DNA of 64,000 bases from Conyzicola nivalis. Lineage in GTDB: Bacteria > Actinomycetota > Actinomycetes > Actinomycetales > Microbacteriaceae. A program made the translations under genes and the position numbers. The notes under the pieces were generated by a model, which made no database searches, had not been told where the DNA came from, and was given only the letters and a program-made list of their open reading frames with translations. The DNA lies in the NCBI RefSeq assembly GCF_014639655.1, contig NZ_BMGB01000002.1, positions 62,001-126,000 of the forward strand, in the 5' to 3' direction. The stretch's first letter is position 1, and each line of letters opens with the position of its first letter. This document shows, piece by piece, positions 22,579 to 29,163 of the stretch.

Positions 22579-23916
22579 TCACACGAGCCCTGCCGTGGCG
22601 ATGCCGAGCGGCAACAGGAAAGCGAGAATCAGCACTTCGACGGTGTCTGCCGTGCGCGCCAGCCGCAGGCGGGCCCGAGGGCTGAGCAGGGTGAGAGTCA
22701 CGAGGATAGCGGTGGTCACCAGCAGGATGGTGAGCAGCAGCGCGCGCAGGTCGGGGTTGGCCGCGGAGACGCTCAGCCCGGTGAGGGCGAGGCCGGTGGC
22801 GCCCAGCACCATCACGACAAGCACGCCGAGGCGCGCGTAGGCCTGACGCGACTGGAACATCATGCCCGCGAAAGCGAGGGTGCAGAGGATGGCGCCGGTG
22901 GGCCCCGACGCGGCGACGAGCGGGGTGGCCAACAGCGACGCCAGTCCGAGGGCGATGCGGAGCGAGACCAGCACGCGCTGTCCCGCGGCGGCGCGGCGGC
23001 GGATGTCGTCGGCGTCGATCGGGACCGGTGCGGCGAACATCTCGGCGTCGCTCTGCGGCGAGATGACGGAGATGCGGGTCGACGTGAGGGCGAGCCACGG
23101 GAGGCCGTTCGACAGCGTGGCGATGATCGCGATCATGATCGCGTAGGAGGCCGCTTCGCCAGGGGCGAAGAGAGCAGCGACCGTCGACGTGATGCCGACG
23201 ACGAGTCCGAACGCGATCGGGATGAGGTGCACCTCGGGCCCGTTCTTGGTGAGCGCGAGGGCGACACCGCCGACGACGACCGCGCCGAGGCCCGCGGCGG
23301 CGAGCGGCCAGCCCCAGATCGGTTCGATGTCGACGGCGAGGTAGCCGGTAATCGCACCGAACAGAGCGGCGGCGAGTCCCAGCGCGTGCCCGGCTTCCGG
23401 CTGGCCGATGCGCGTGAGTACCGCGGCCGTCGCGATCAGCAGCACGACGCCGCTGCCCGCGATGATGGCGCCGATACCCAGGCTCGAGCCCGCGGACACG
23501 AGCAGCACGGCGCAGAGCGCGAGAAAACTGAGGCTGATAGCGAGTGCGGTGCGCGCGCCGTCCTTCGGTGTCCACTCGCTGTGCTGGTCGGATGTCGCGT
23601 CGATGACGGCTTCGACGACGTCGTCGTACACCCGTGGTTCGGCGATGAGGCCGCCGCGCACCAGGGTGAGCAGCTCTCCGTCGTGGATTCCCTGGCTGCC
23701 CAGGCTGCGGCTCACGTCGAGCACGACCCCCTCGGCGCGATGCAGGGCGTAGCCGCCGTGGGACAGCGTGGGATCGAGCACACCGAGGCTGCGGGCGAAC
23801 CCGGGCATGAGTTCGATGAGTGGCACCTGGGCAGGCACTCCCACGTCGAGGCGCCGTCCTTCGCTGACAATGGAGACGCGAACCAGGGATCCGGTCATGA
23901 CGACGGCATCGCTCAT
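22579..23916 (-). CDS. eccD: Type VII secretion integral membrane protein EccD (first copy)
   Basis: A 445-residue protein. Residues about 10-95 form the ubiquitin-like EccD N-terminal domain (LVRVSIVSEGRRLDVGVPAQVPL, GGYALHRAEG), and about 125-440 hold roughly eleven membrane helices, the family pattern. EccD lines the centre of the ESX membrane complex. ATG 23916 follows GTGAGGAA on its strand. A second, clearly diverged EccD is encoded at 32014. This operon is divergent from the esx genes, with about 530 bases between. Confidence 0.92.
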   Translation of the reverse strand: MSDAVVMTGSLVRVSIVSEGRRLDVGVPAQVPLIELMPGFARSLGVLDPTLSHGGYALHRAEGVVLDVSRSLGSQGIHDGELLTLVRGGLIAEPRVYDDVVEAVIDATSDQHSEWTPKDGARTALAISLSFLALCAVLLVSAGSSLGIGAIIAGSGVVLLIATAAVLTRIGQPEAGHALGLAAALFGAITGYLAVDIEPIWGWPLAAAGLGAVVVGGVALALTKNGPEVHLIPIAFGLVVGITSTVAALFAPGEAASYAIMIAIIATLSNGLPWLALTSTRISVISPQSDAEMFAAPVPIDADDIRRRAAAGQRVLVSLRIALGLASLLATPLVAASGPTGAILCTLAFAGMMFQSRQAYARLGVLVVMVLGATGLALTGLSVSAANPDLRALLLTILLVTTAILVTLTLLSPRARLRLARTADTVEVLILAFLLPLGIATAGLV

Positions 23917-24039
23917 CGCAGTTCCTCACGATCGGGCGCTGTGATGCACGCATGAGATTGACAGATATTCAGAGCATACCAAGCGTTGCTCGATCCGCGA
24001 TGCCCCAAGTTCGTGGGGCGAGCTCGGGTTTCCGACCTC

Positions 24040-24200
24040 ACACCGCCGACCGTCACGCCGCGGGCCCGACGAACGAGGCTGTCACGATCGCGGTGCTAGA
24101 TAGCCCGGTCGATATGAAGCTCCCCACTCTGGCAGACGCCGACGGCTACCTGTCCAAGAGTTCGAAGCCGACGGAGAGTTCATCGACTGCCTCGATAAGC
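24040..24200 (+). pseudogene. Remnant of a mycosin-like S8 protease gene
   Basis: One reading frame gives NEAVTIAVLDSPVDMKLPTL, matching GAGVKIAVLDGPINPEVPTL around the catalytic Asp of the intact mycosin at 29164. The preceding HTADRHAAGPT resembles its LDTAAQGLTG. Continuing in the +1 frame after about 24151 gives VQEFEADG, near VQEPSL of the intact protein, suggesting a frameshift. The His and Ser segments and the signal peptide are absent. The fragment is therefore non-functional and implies that a mycosin once stood directly before this esx pair. Confidence 0.6.
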
Positions 24201-24313
24201 AGAGGAACGAATCTGGGCGACGGGGTGAAGAGGGCGGTCGCGTCGCAAGCGACCGACGGCCTCGGCCCGACAGCGCAACATCCGCTCACCCGCCGGCCGA
24301 TTGGCGCGATCCG

Positions 24314-24342
24314 TTGCAAATCGAGACAACGTGCCATAACCT
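24314..24342 (+). promoter_or_regulatory. Predicted promoter of esx operon copy 1
   Basis: TTGCAA (24314) and TAACCT (24337) are spaced 17 bases apart. The copy-2 operon has TTGCGG and TAACCT at the exactly equivalent positions, although surrounding bases differ. This predicts transcription starting near 24349, which is where the identical 730-bp block begins. Confidence 0.5.
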
Positions 24343-24349
24343 CAAAAAA

Positions 24350-25079
24350 CGCGGTTCTACCGTGTGTGTTCTCACCGGGGGGTTCGGGGGCGACTTCGTC
24401 TGCTCGGGTGTGCCGGGATTGATGATTTCGAAGGAGTGAGTACATGGCAGATGTAATCTCCGCTGAAGAGGGTGCGCTCAAGCGCGGTGCCCAGGCGGTT
24501 AACGAGGCCAAGGCCAGCATTGACCAGCAGGTCAAGAAGGTGCGTGGCGAGATCGAGCAGCTTCGTGGTTTCTGGCAGGGTGGCGCCGCGACGTCGTTCA
24601 CGGGTCTTATGACGTCGTGGGACGAGCAGGCCCGCAAGCTCAACGAGGTCCTCGTTGTTCTCGAGGCTGCGCTGGCTGGTACCGAGAAGGACCAGGCCGC
24701 GACCGAAGAAGAGCACACGTCGACGATCTCGGGCCTCGGTTCGATGATGTCGAGCATCTAGCAGCCCCGGCTTCAGAAAGGTTTTGAACATGCAGTCAAT
24801 GTCAGTAAACCCGGCGCAGGTCACGGCTCTCGCCGGACAGATCCGCCAGGGTTCGACGGGTATCAAGTCCGCTCTCGACAACCTCGAGTCCGAGGTCGGC
24901 AAGCTCCGTGCGTCGTGGGGTGGTGAGGCGCAGGTCTCCTACGACACCGCGCAGCGCAAGTGGAGCCAGACGCTCGGCGAGATGCAGGCGCTGCTCACGC
25001 AGATCGCCGGCAAGACCGAGGAGATCTCGGGCACCTACGTGCAGAGCGACTCGTCGTCCGCACAACGGTTCTCCATCTA
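24350..25079 (+). repeat. 730-bp perfect direct repeat, copy 1 (esx transcription unit)
   Basis: Read base by base, 24350-25079 equals 27937-28666 without a difference (offset 3,587). It covers the whole esx 5' leader, both WXG100 genes and their spacer. It ends at the second base of the last stop codon (TAG here, TAA in copy 2). Confidence 0.97.
24444..24761 (+). CDS. WXG100 protein (EsxA/EsxB-like), copy 1 of first partner
   Basis: A 105-residue helical-hairpin protein with the WXG turn at W44-Q45-G46 (FWQGGAAT), the expected length and position for a WXG100 secretion substrate. An excellent AAGGAG lies 7 bases before ATG 24444. It has no tyrosine and so lacks the C-terminal YxxxD/E export signal, which its partner carries instead. 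This matches Esx heterodimers in which one member bears the signal. It is identical at protein and DNA level to the gene at 28031. Confidence 0.95.
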   Translation: MADVISAEEGALKRGAQAVNEAKASIDQQVKKVRGEIEQLRGFWQGGAATSFTGLMTSWDEQARKLNEVLVVLEAALAGTEKDQAATEEEHTSTISGLGSMMSSI

Positions 25080-25080
25080 G
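24790..25080 (+). CDS. WXG100 protein (EsxA/EsxB-like), copy 1 of second partner
   Basis: A 96-residue WXG100 protein with W43-G44-G45 (SWGGEAQ) and a C-terminal type VII export motif Y83-VQS-D87. ATG 24790 is chosen because AGAAAGG lies 8 bases upstream; a TTG two codons earlier and an ATG three codons later are less well placed. It follows its partner by 28 bases in the same transcript and presumably forms a secreted heterodimer with it. It is identical to the gene at 28377 except for the stop codon (TAG here). Confidence 0.94.
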   Translation: MQSMSVNPAQVTALAGQIRQGSTGIKSALDNLESEVGKLRASWGGEAQVSYDTAQRKWSQTLGEMQALLTQIAGKTEEISGTYVQSDSSSAQRFSI

Positions 25081-25090
25081 TTACCTGAAT

Positions 25091-25125
25091 CGGGCTGGCT
25101 CCTCCTGGCGGGAGGAGCCCGCCCG
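25091..25125 (+). terminator. Hairpin after esx pair copy 1
   Basis: GGCTCCTCC pairs with GGAGGAGCC (9 bp, 25097-25105 with 25111-25119), extended by CGGGC and GCCCG after one mismatch. There is no T-run, so it may act as an attenuator or mRNA end-stabiliser, limiting transcription into the YbaB-like gene. Copy 2 has an unrelated hairpin in the same place. Confidence 0.55.
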
Positions 25126-25160
25126 GCTTCGTCACGACGAGAGATCCGAAGAGGACAACC

Positions 25161-25685
25161 ATGGACAACAGAGAGTGGCTCGCCAGCATGGAGCAACTCC
25201 AAGAGCGCGGTGAACGCCTCCAACAGCAGGCCGTGACCGCGCAGGCCGAGATCGACGCCATACTCGCCGCGAACGCGCCGGCGAACGTCGGCATCGTGGT
25301 CGAACTGGATGCGGCCGGCATTGTGGAAGCGATCGAGCTCCCGCCCGGCATCCGCACGACGCACACCGCCGAAGAGCTGGGACGGCAGGTGACCCGGGCA
25401 ATATCCGTCGCTGTCGACGCGCGCCGTTCGGCCCTCGCCGGCCAAACAGAACTGCCCGTGTCGGGCGCCGACTTCGACAACCTGATGGCATCGATCTTCG
25501 GCGGCGTGGCCGTCGAACCCGAGCGCATCGTCAACGACTTCAAGACACTCACGATCGAGGTCTTCCGTGGCGAGATCGTGGGCGTGGAACCGGACGCCCG
25601 ATGGGTCGCCTCGACGAAGGAATCGTCGATCGCCGAGGAGATCGTGCGAATGGCACGCATCGCCGCCGACGCGTCGAGCCGCTGA
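25161..25685 (+). CDS. YbaB/EbfC-like protein of type VII secretion loci
   Basis: A 174-residue protein. The N-terminal coiled coil (about 5-38, MEQLQERGERLQQQAVTAQAEI) followed by a beta stretch (VGIVVELDAAGIVEAIELP) resembles the YbaB nucleoid-associated fold. The C-terminal half has a second alpha/beta segment. YbaB-like proteins (for example EspL) are regularly encoded in ESX loci, where they act as cytoplasmic accessory factors. GAGGACAACC precedes ATG 25161. It opens the cassette lying between the two esx repeats. Confidence 0.65.
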   Translation: MDNREWLASMEQLQERGERLQQQAVTAQAEIDAILAANAPANVGIVVELDAAGIVEAIELPPGIRTTHTAEELGRQVTRAISVAVDARRSALAGQTELPVSGADFDNLMASIFGGVAVEPERIVNDFKTLTIEVFRGEIVGVEPDARWVASTKESSIAEEIVRMARIAADASSR

Positions 25686-25735
25686 AGACTCCAAGCAAGT
25701 GACTGATATCAGCAGGGCGATGAGGAGAGCAAGGC

Positions 25736-26062
25736 ATGAGCACTGACACAATCGTCGAGGTAGAAGTCCTCGGCACCGACGCCTCGAAGTACTGGGGGCC
25801 GTGGAGCGAGCGCCTGTCGACCATGAAAGGCAAGGTCGACACCTCGCTCTCGAGCCAGGACTTCTCGTTCATCCCGGGTGCGGGCGACGTCTACACGGCG
25901 TTCGTTGCCGCCCAGGCCCGCCTGGAGGACTACATCGGCGGTGGAGTCACCGCGTTCCAGGCTTTCCGCGATCTCCTGATGGAGACGAGCGTCGAGTACC
26001 TGGAAGAAGAAGGGGCCACGGCCGCCGAGGTCGCCGCGTTCCGAGCGAGGTACCCGCTGTGA
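25736..26062 (+). CDS. Small protein of the esx cassette, possible type VII substrate
   Basis: A 108-residue protein I do not recognise. It has Trp-rich positions near the start (KYWGPWSERL), predicted helices, and a C-terminal YLEEEGATAAEV that contains a YxxxE pattern like type VII export signals. It overlaps the next gene by GTGA, so the two are probably made together and may pair. No signal peptide or membrane helix is seen. ATG 25736 has GAGGAGAGCAAGGC upstream. Confidence 0.7.
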   Translation: MSTDTIVEVEVLGTDASKYWGPWSERLSTMKGKVDTSLSSQDFSFIPGAGDVYTAFVAAQARLEDYIGGGVTAFQAFRDLLMETSVEYLEEEGATAAEVAAFRARYPL

Positions 26063-26853
26063 GCGACGTCGATGTCATCCGCAACTCCATCCTGACGGCC
26101 TGCGAGCGGGCCAGCCAGGCGATCGACGAGATGGAAGCCAACGGTCCTGGCATCATCCGGCAGGGTGCTGAGTGGATCGTGAAGCGTGCGGGAATCCCGC
26201 CGATCCTCGACAAGATCGCCGAAGACCAGATCGTGCGCATATTCACCGAGCAGCTGCAGAACTTCGTCAGCTTCGCCCGTAACACGGTGATGGTCATGCG
26301 GTTTGTCGCCGACAACATGGGAAGCCCCGACGCCCTGCGCGCCGCGGCGACCACCCTCGGCGGGATCGGCACGAACGCATCAACGCTCAACGAGGAAGTA
26401 TCCAAGGAGTATCTTCTGGCCGCCGACCCGTCGAACTGGTCGGAGAACTACCAGTACTCCGTGGCGATCGACAAGCAACCCGACGCGGTCGCGCGGGTGG
26501 CGACCTACACCGACGGCATGTCGGGTGCCCTCGACGCGATGGCGAATGCGATCGAAAGCTTTTACGGGGAGGCCGCGGGCATCATCCTCGGCGGTGCCGG
26601 CGCGTACATCGGACTCGTCGGCGCTGTGGTCGGTGTCGCCCTGTGCTTCACGGGAGCGGGTGCGATCGTGGGTCTTCCCATGGCGATCGTCAGCGCCCTC
26701 GGCGCTCTGGTTTCGGCAGCCGGAGCGATGGTCTCCGTGTACAACATGATCACGGGCACGATGCAGAACATCAACGAGCAGATCGGCGCCCTCGAAGGTT
26801 CGGTTATCGACGACAGCGGCGCAGACTCCTGGCACCAGCCGGTCCTCGGCTAA
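26059..26853 (+). CDS. Unrecognised protein with Gly-rich hydrophobic hairpin, possible type VII effector
   Basis: A 264-residue protein starting at GTG 26059. An alpha-helical N-terminal part (1-130) contains WSENYQYS. A long hydrophobic, glycine-zipper-like stretch follows (about 170-232: GGAGAYIGLVGAVVGVAL, GAGAIVGLPMAIVSALGALV), likely two membrane-inserting helices. A short polar C-terminal tail ends the protein. There is no signal peptide. The layout resembles secreted proteins that insert into membranes after type VII export, but no family was recognised. It overlaps both neighbours (GTGA upstream, TAATG downstream). The start is set by this coupling; the longer frame runs into the preceding gene. 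Confidence 0.72.
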   Translation: MSDVDVIRNSILTACERASQAIDEMEANGPGIIRQGAEWIVKRAGIPPILDKIAEDQIVRIFTEQLQNFVSFARNTVMVMRFVADNMGSPDALRAAATTLGGIGTNASTLNEEVSKEYLLAADPSNWSENYQYSVAIDKQPDAVARVATYTDGMSGALDAMANAIESFYGEAAGIILGGAGAYIGLVGAVVGVALCFTGAGAIVGLPMAIVSALGALVSAAGAMVSVYNMITGTMQNINEQIGALEGSVIDDSGADSWHQPVLG

Positions 26854-27584
26854 TGGCGGATCGGCGGATGGCAAAGGGCCTCGTGATCGGGGGCGCGGCT
26901 TTCGTTGTGGTGATCGTGGTGATCATCGTCGTCGCGGTCGTGCTCGTCTCCAATGCGACATCCGCGCGCCCCTCTCCGCAACCGTTCGTCGAGCGCTATC
27001 TCACGGCTGTCTCGGAGGGCGACGCCCAGGCGGCCCGGGCGATCGACGACCGCACGCTCCCGGAAGACGGCGCAGCGGACCCGGAGACGTTCCGTTCCGA
27101 TGCGGTACTGCAGGCCGCGACCGAACGCATCAGCGACGTGCAGATCGACGACGTTCAGGTCTTCGATCGCGACAGCGGGCGGGTCACAGCGAGCTACACG
27201 CTGGCCGGCGGGCGCGAAAATCTCATCGTGAATGTCGAGTGGGACGAATCCTCGGACGGCTGGGCCCTGCGCGACGGTGTCTTCCACGCGGTGGAGGTCG
27301 CGGGCGGAACGTCGTCCGTCGATGATTCCATTCCCTTCTTCCTCGCGGGCGTCCCCTCCACCGATCCGGTCGCGATCACGCCCGGTCGGGCCGCCTACCT
27401 CGCATACCCCGGCGTCTACCCGTTCGAGCTCGCACTGTCGCAGGGTGTGCTGTCCGATCCCGCCGCGGTGCCATCGCAGCTTCAGGTGACGCCCGGGCCC
27501 GACGAGGACCCGGACGTCGTCTACGTGCAACTGAACCGGGAACCGACGGTTGCCGATCTCATCACAACGCCAGAGAACGGATGA
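26853..27584 (+). CDS. Membrane-anchored extracytoplasmic protein
   Basis: A 243-residue protein with one N-terminal membrane helix (about 9-32, GLVIGGAAFVVVIVVIIVV) and an extracytoplasmic domain. The first part of that domain (FVERYLTAVSEGDAQAARAID) resembles NTF2-like/DUF4878 lipoprotein domains. No lipobox cysteine is present. It overlaps the preceding hydrophobic-hairpin gene by one base (TAATG), so it may protect against or present that product. An immunity-like or export-chaperone-like role is only a guess. Confidence 0.7.
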   Translation: MADRRMAKGLVIGGAAFVVVIVVIIVVAVVLVSNATSARPSPQPFVERYLTAVSEGDAQAARAIDDRTLPEDGAADPETFRSDAVLQAATERISDVQIDDVQVFDRDSGRVTASYTLAGGRENLIVNVEWDESSDGWALRDGVFHAVEVAGGTSSVDDSIPFFLAGVPSTDPVAITPGRAAYLAYPGVYPFELALSQGVLSDPAAVPSQLQVTPGPDEDPDVVYVQLNREPTVADLITTPENG

Positions 27585-27590
27585 TTGACC

Positions 27591-27884
27591 ATGAGCGAGA
27601 AACTCGTCCGCAAGTTCGGACAGATGGACCAGGCCGTGGAGCTCATCCAGGGGGCAAACGCCGACATCCGGCGTTCCTTGGAGGCGCTCGACGCAACAGT
27701 AGGGTCGCTCCGGTCGCAGTGGACGGGGTCGGCCTCAGACGCTTACGATTCCGCGCATCGCGAGTGGGTGCAGACACTCGACGCGATGAACGCCATCCTG
27801 GCGGAGTCGGCGGGTGTCGTCGCCTCGGCGGCGGAGCGCGGACGCGCGACGCAGGCTTCCGTGCGCGCGAAGTGGGGCGGATGA
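27591..27884 (+). CDS. WXG100-family protein, third type
   Basis: A 97-residue WXG100 protein with W44-T45-G46 (QWTGSASDAYD), distinct in sequence from the duplicated esx pair. It is 6 bases after the previous stop and is the last intact gene before the second esx repeat. No YxxxD/E signal is seen at the C-terminus, so it may depend on a partner such as the 108- or 264-residue cassette products. It overlaps a short truncated frame at 27881 by ATGA. Confidence 0.9.
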   Translation: MSEKLVRKFGQMDQAVELIQGANADIRRSLEALDATVGSLRSQWTGSASDAYDSAHREWVQTLDAMNAILAESAGVVASAAERGRATQASVRAKWGG

Positions 27885-28009
27885 ATCGTCTGTGCCCCCA
27901 TTGCGGTCGGGGGGTACGTGGCATAACCTCAATATGCGCGGTTCTACCGTGTGTGTTCTCACCGGGGGGTTCGGGGGCGACTTCGTCTGCTCGGGTGTGC
28001 CGGGATTGA
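27881..28009 (+). pseudogene. Truncated Zn-ribbon reading frame at the repeat junction
   Basis: ATG 27881 overlaps the WXG100 stop (ATGA) and opens MNRLCPHCGRGVRG, a typical first half of a zinc ribbon. The frame then runs through the esx promoter and leader and ends after 42 codons. It looks like the start of a coupled gene whose remainder was displaced when the second esx unit arrived. It could instead be a chance frame. Confidence 0.4.
27901..27929 (+). promoter_or_regulatory. Predicted promoter of esx operon copy 2
   Basis: TTGCGG (27901) and TAACCT (27924) at 17-base spacing align exactly with the copy-1 promoter. The short CATAACCTCAA core is shared even though it lies outside the perfect repeat. 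Predicted start is near 27936. Confidence 0.5.
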
Positions 28010-28666
28010 TGATTTCGAAGGAGTGAGTACATGGCAGATGTAATCTCCGCTGAAGAGGGTGCGCTCAAGCGCGGTGCCCAGGCGGTTAACGAGGCCAAGG
28101 CCAGCATTGACCAGCAGGTCAAGAAGGTGCGTGGCGAGATCGAGCAGCTTCGTGGTTTCTGGCAGGGTGGCGCCGCGACGTCGTTCACGGGTCTTATGAC
28201 GTCGTGGGACGAGCAGGCCCGCAAGCTCAACGAGGTCCTCGTTGTTCTCGAGGCTGCGCTGGCTGGTACCGAGAAGGACCAGGCCGCGACCGAAGAAGAG
28301 CACACGTCGACGATCTCGGGCCTCGGTTCGATGATGTCGAGCATCTAGCAGCCCCGGCTTCAGAAAGGTTTTGAACATGCAGTCAATGTCAGTAAACCCG
28401 GCGCAGGTCACGGCTCTCGCCGGACAGATCCGCCAGGGTTCGACGGGTATCAAGTCCGCTCTCGACAACCTCGAGTCCGAGGTCGGCAAGCTCCGTGCGT
28501 CGTGGGGTGGTGAGGCGCAGGTCTCCTACGACACCGCGCAGCGCAAGTGGAGCCAGACGCTCGGCGAGATGCAGGCGCTGCTCACGCAGATCGCCGGCAA
28601 GACCGAGGAGATCTCGGGCACCTACGTGCAGAGCGACTCGTCGTCCGCACAACGGTTCTCCATCTA
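27937..28666 (+). repeat. 730-bp perfect direct repeat, copy 2 (esx transcription unit)
   Basis: Second copy of the block at 24350-25079, in the same orientation and without differences. Flanks diverge sharply on both sides. Confidence 0.97.
28031..28348 (+). CDS. WXG100 protein (EsxA/EsxB-like), copy 2 of first partner
   Basis: Identical to the 105-residue protein at 24444, with the same AAGGAG ribosome-binding site, W44-Q45-G46 turn and lack of a Tyr-based export signal. It opens the larger downstream unit leading to the second mycosin, PPE-like protein, eccD and eccC. Two identical genes probably raise dosage of the secreted dimer or serve two transcription programmes. Confidence 0.95.
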   Translation: MADVISAEEGALKRGAQAVNEAKASIDQQVKKVRGEIEQLRGFWQGGAATSFTGLMTSWDEQARKLNEVLVVLEAALAGTEKDQAATEEEHTSTISGLGSMMSSI

Positions 28667-28667
28667 A
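28377..28667 (+). CDS. WXG100 protein (EsxA/EsxB-like), copy 2 of second partner
   Basis: Identical to the 96-residue protein at 24790, with W43-G44-G45 and the YVQSD export motif at 83-87. It differs from copy 1 only in the third base of the stop codon (TAA instead of TAG), which marks the end of the perfect repeat. Confidence 0.94.
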   Translation: MQSMSVNPAQVTALAGQIRQGSTGIKSALDNLESEVGKLRASWGGEAQVSYDTAQRKWSQTLGEMQALLTQIAGKTEEISGTYVQSDSSSAQRFSI

Positions 28668-28681
28668 TCAGCAGTACCCCG

Positions 28682-28719
28682 GGTGGTCGCCCGCCGGCAG
28701 CGGTCGGCGGGCGACCACC
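28682..28719 (+). terminator. Hairpin after esx pair copy 2
   Basis: A perfect 15-bp stem (28682-28696 with 28705-28719) with an 8-base loop and no T-run, 15 bases after the esx stop. It is different in sequence from the hairpin following copy 1, and probably attenuates transcription or stabilises the abundant esx mRNA. Confidence 0.6.
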
Positions 28720-28755
28720 TACCTCGGTTCGAGATACCTACTGGAGGGTTGGTCT

Positions 28756-29154
28756 ATGGTCCAGCAGATTCTGATCGACGTGGACTCGGTGGCTAACGCC
28801 ATCCGGCGCATCGTCGCTGAGCGGTCGACGGTGCCGGAGCCCGGCGCGATCGCGCAGGTCGAAGGCACCTCGGTCGGTGTGACCTCGCCGTTCCACGCCC
28901 AACTCGAGTATTCCGCCAAGCTCCTGTCGTCGATCGTCACCACGGTGCGCTCCGAACTCGAGACGACCCAGGCGGCCATCCGCAAGGCCATCGAGGACGC
29001 CGCCGAAAACGATGCCGCCCAGGCCGACGAGGCCAAGGCCATCCTCACCGCCCTCGACTCGATCGTCGCTCAGCCGGCACCATCGACGTCCACCAGCACG
29101 ACGTCCACCAGCACGCCGCCGGCCTCGACGCCCGGCATCTCGAAAAGCTGGTGA
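28756..29154 (+). CDS. Helical protein with Ser/Thr/Pro tail, possible type VII accessory or substrate
   Basis: A 132-residue protein. Residues 1-105 are predicted mostly helical, without a WXG motif, signal peptide or membrane helix. The tail is a low-complexity STSTTSTSTPPAST segment partly encoded by a 15-bp tandem duplication (29086-29115). GGAGGG stands 7 bases before ATG 28756. It lies between the esx pair and a mycosin, the usual place for ESX substrates of the EspC/PE type, but no family was recognised. Confidence 0.7.
   Translation: MVQQILIDVDSVANAIRRIVAERSTVPEPGAIAQVEGTSVGVTSPFHAQLEYSAKLLSSIVTTVRSELETTQAAIRKAIEDAAENDAAQADEAKAILTALDSIVAQPAPSTSTSTTSTSTPPASTPGISKSW
29086..29115 (+). 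repeat. 15-bp tandem repeat, two copies
   Basis: ACGTCCACCAGCACG occurs twice in tandem and encodes the repeated Thr/Ser tail of the preceding gene. Confidence 0.85.
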
Positions 29155-29163
29155 CCCGGGCTC

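Larger units (their letters stand above)
23917..24443. other. Intergenic region between eccD and the first esx pair
   Basis: This 527-base stretch has no intact gene. It holds the divergent control regions, a perfect TTGACA at 23958-23963 without a convincing -10 partner, a decayed mycosin fragment (about 24040-24200), the predicted esx promoter (24314-24342) and the esx 5' leader (24350-24443). Confidence 0.7.

Noticed and set aside
23958-23963. Perfect TTGACA as a promoter -35
   Set aside because: No acceptable -10 at 15-19 bases; it may be a relic of the lost mycosin gene.
24372-28489. Identical 176-codon minus-strand frames opposite both esx pairs
   Set aside because: They are antisense shadows, identical only because the DNA is duplicated.
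24350-28666. Duplication as an assembly artefact
   Set aside because: Both junctions have unique flanks on each side, similar but non-identical promoters, and different stop codons and hairpins, so two real copies are more likely. Long reads would settle it.
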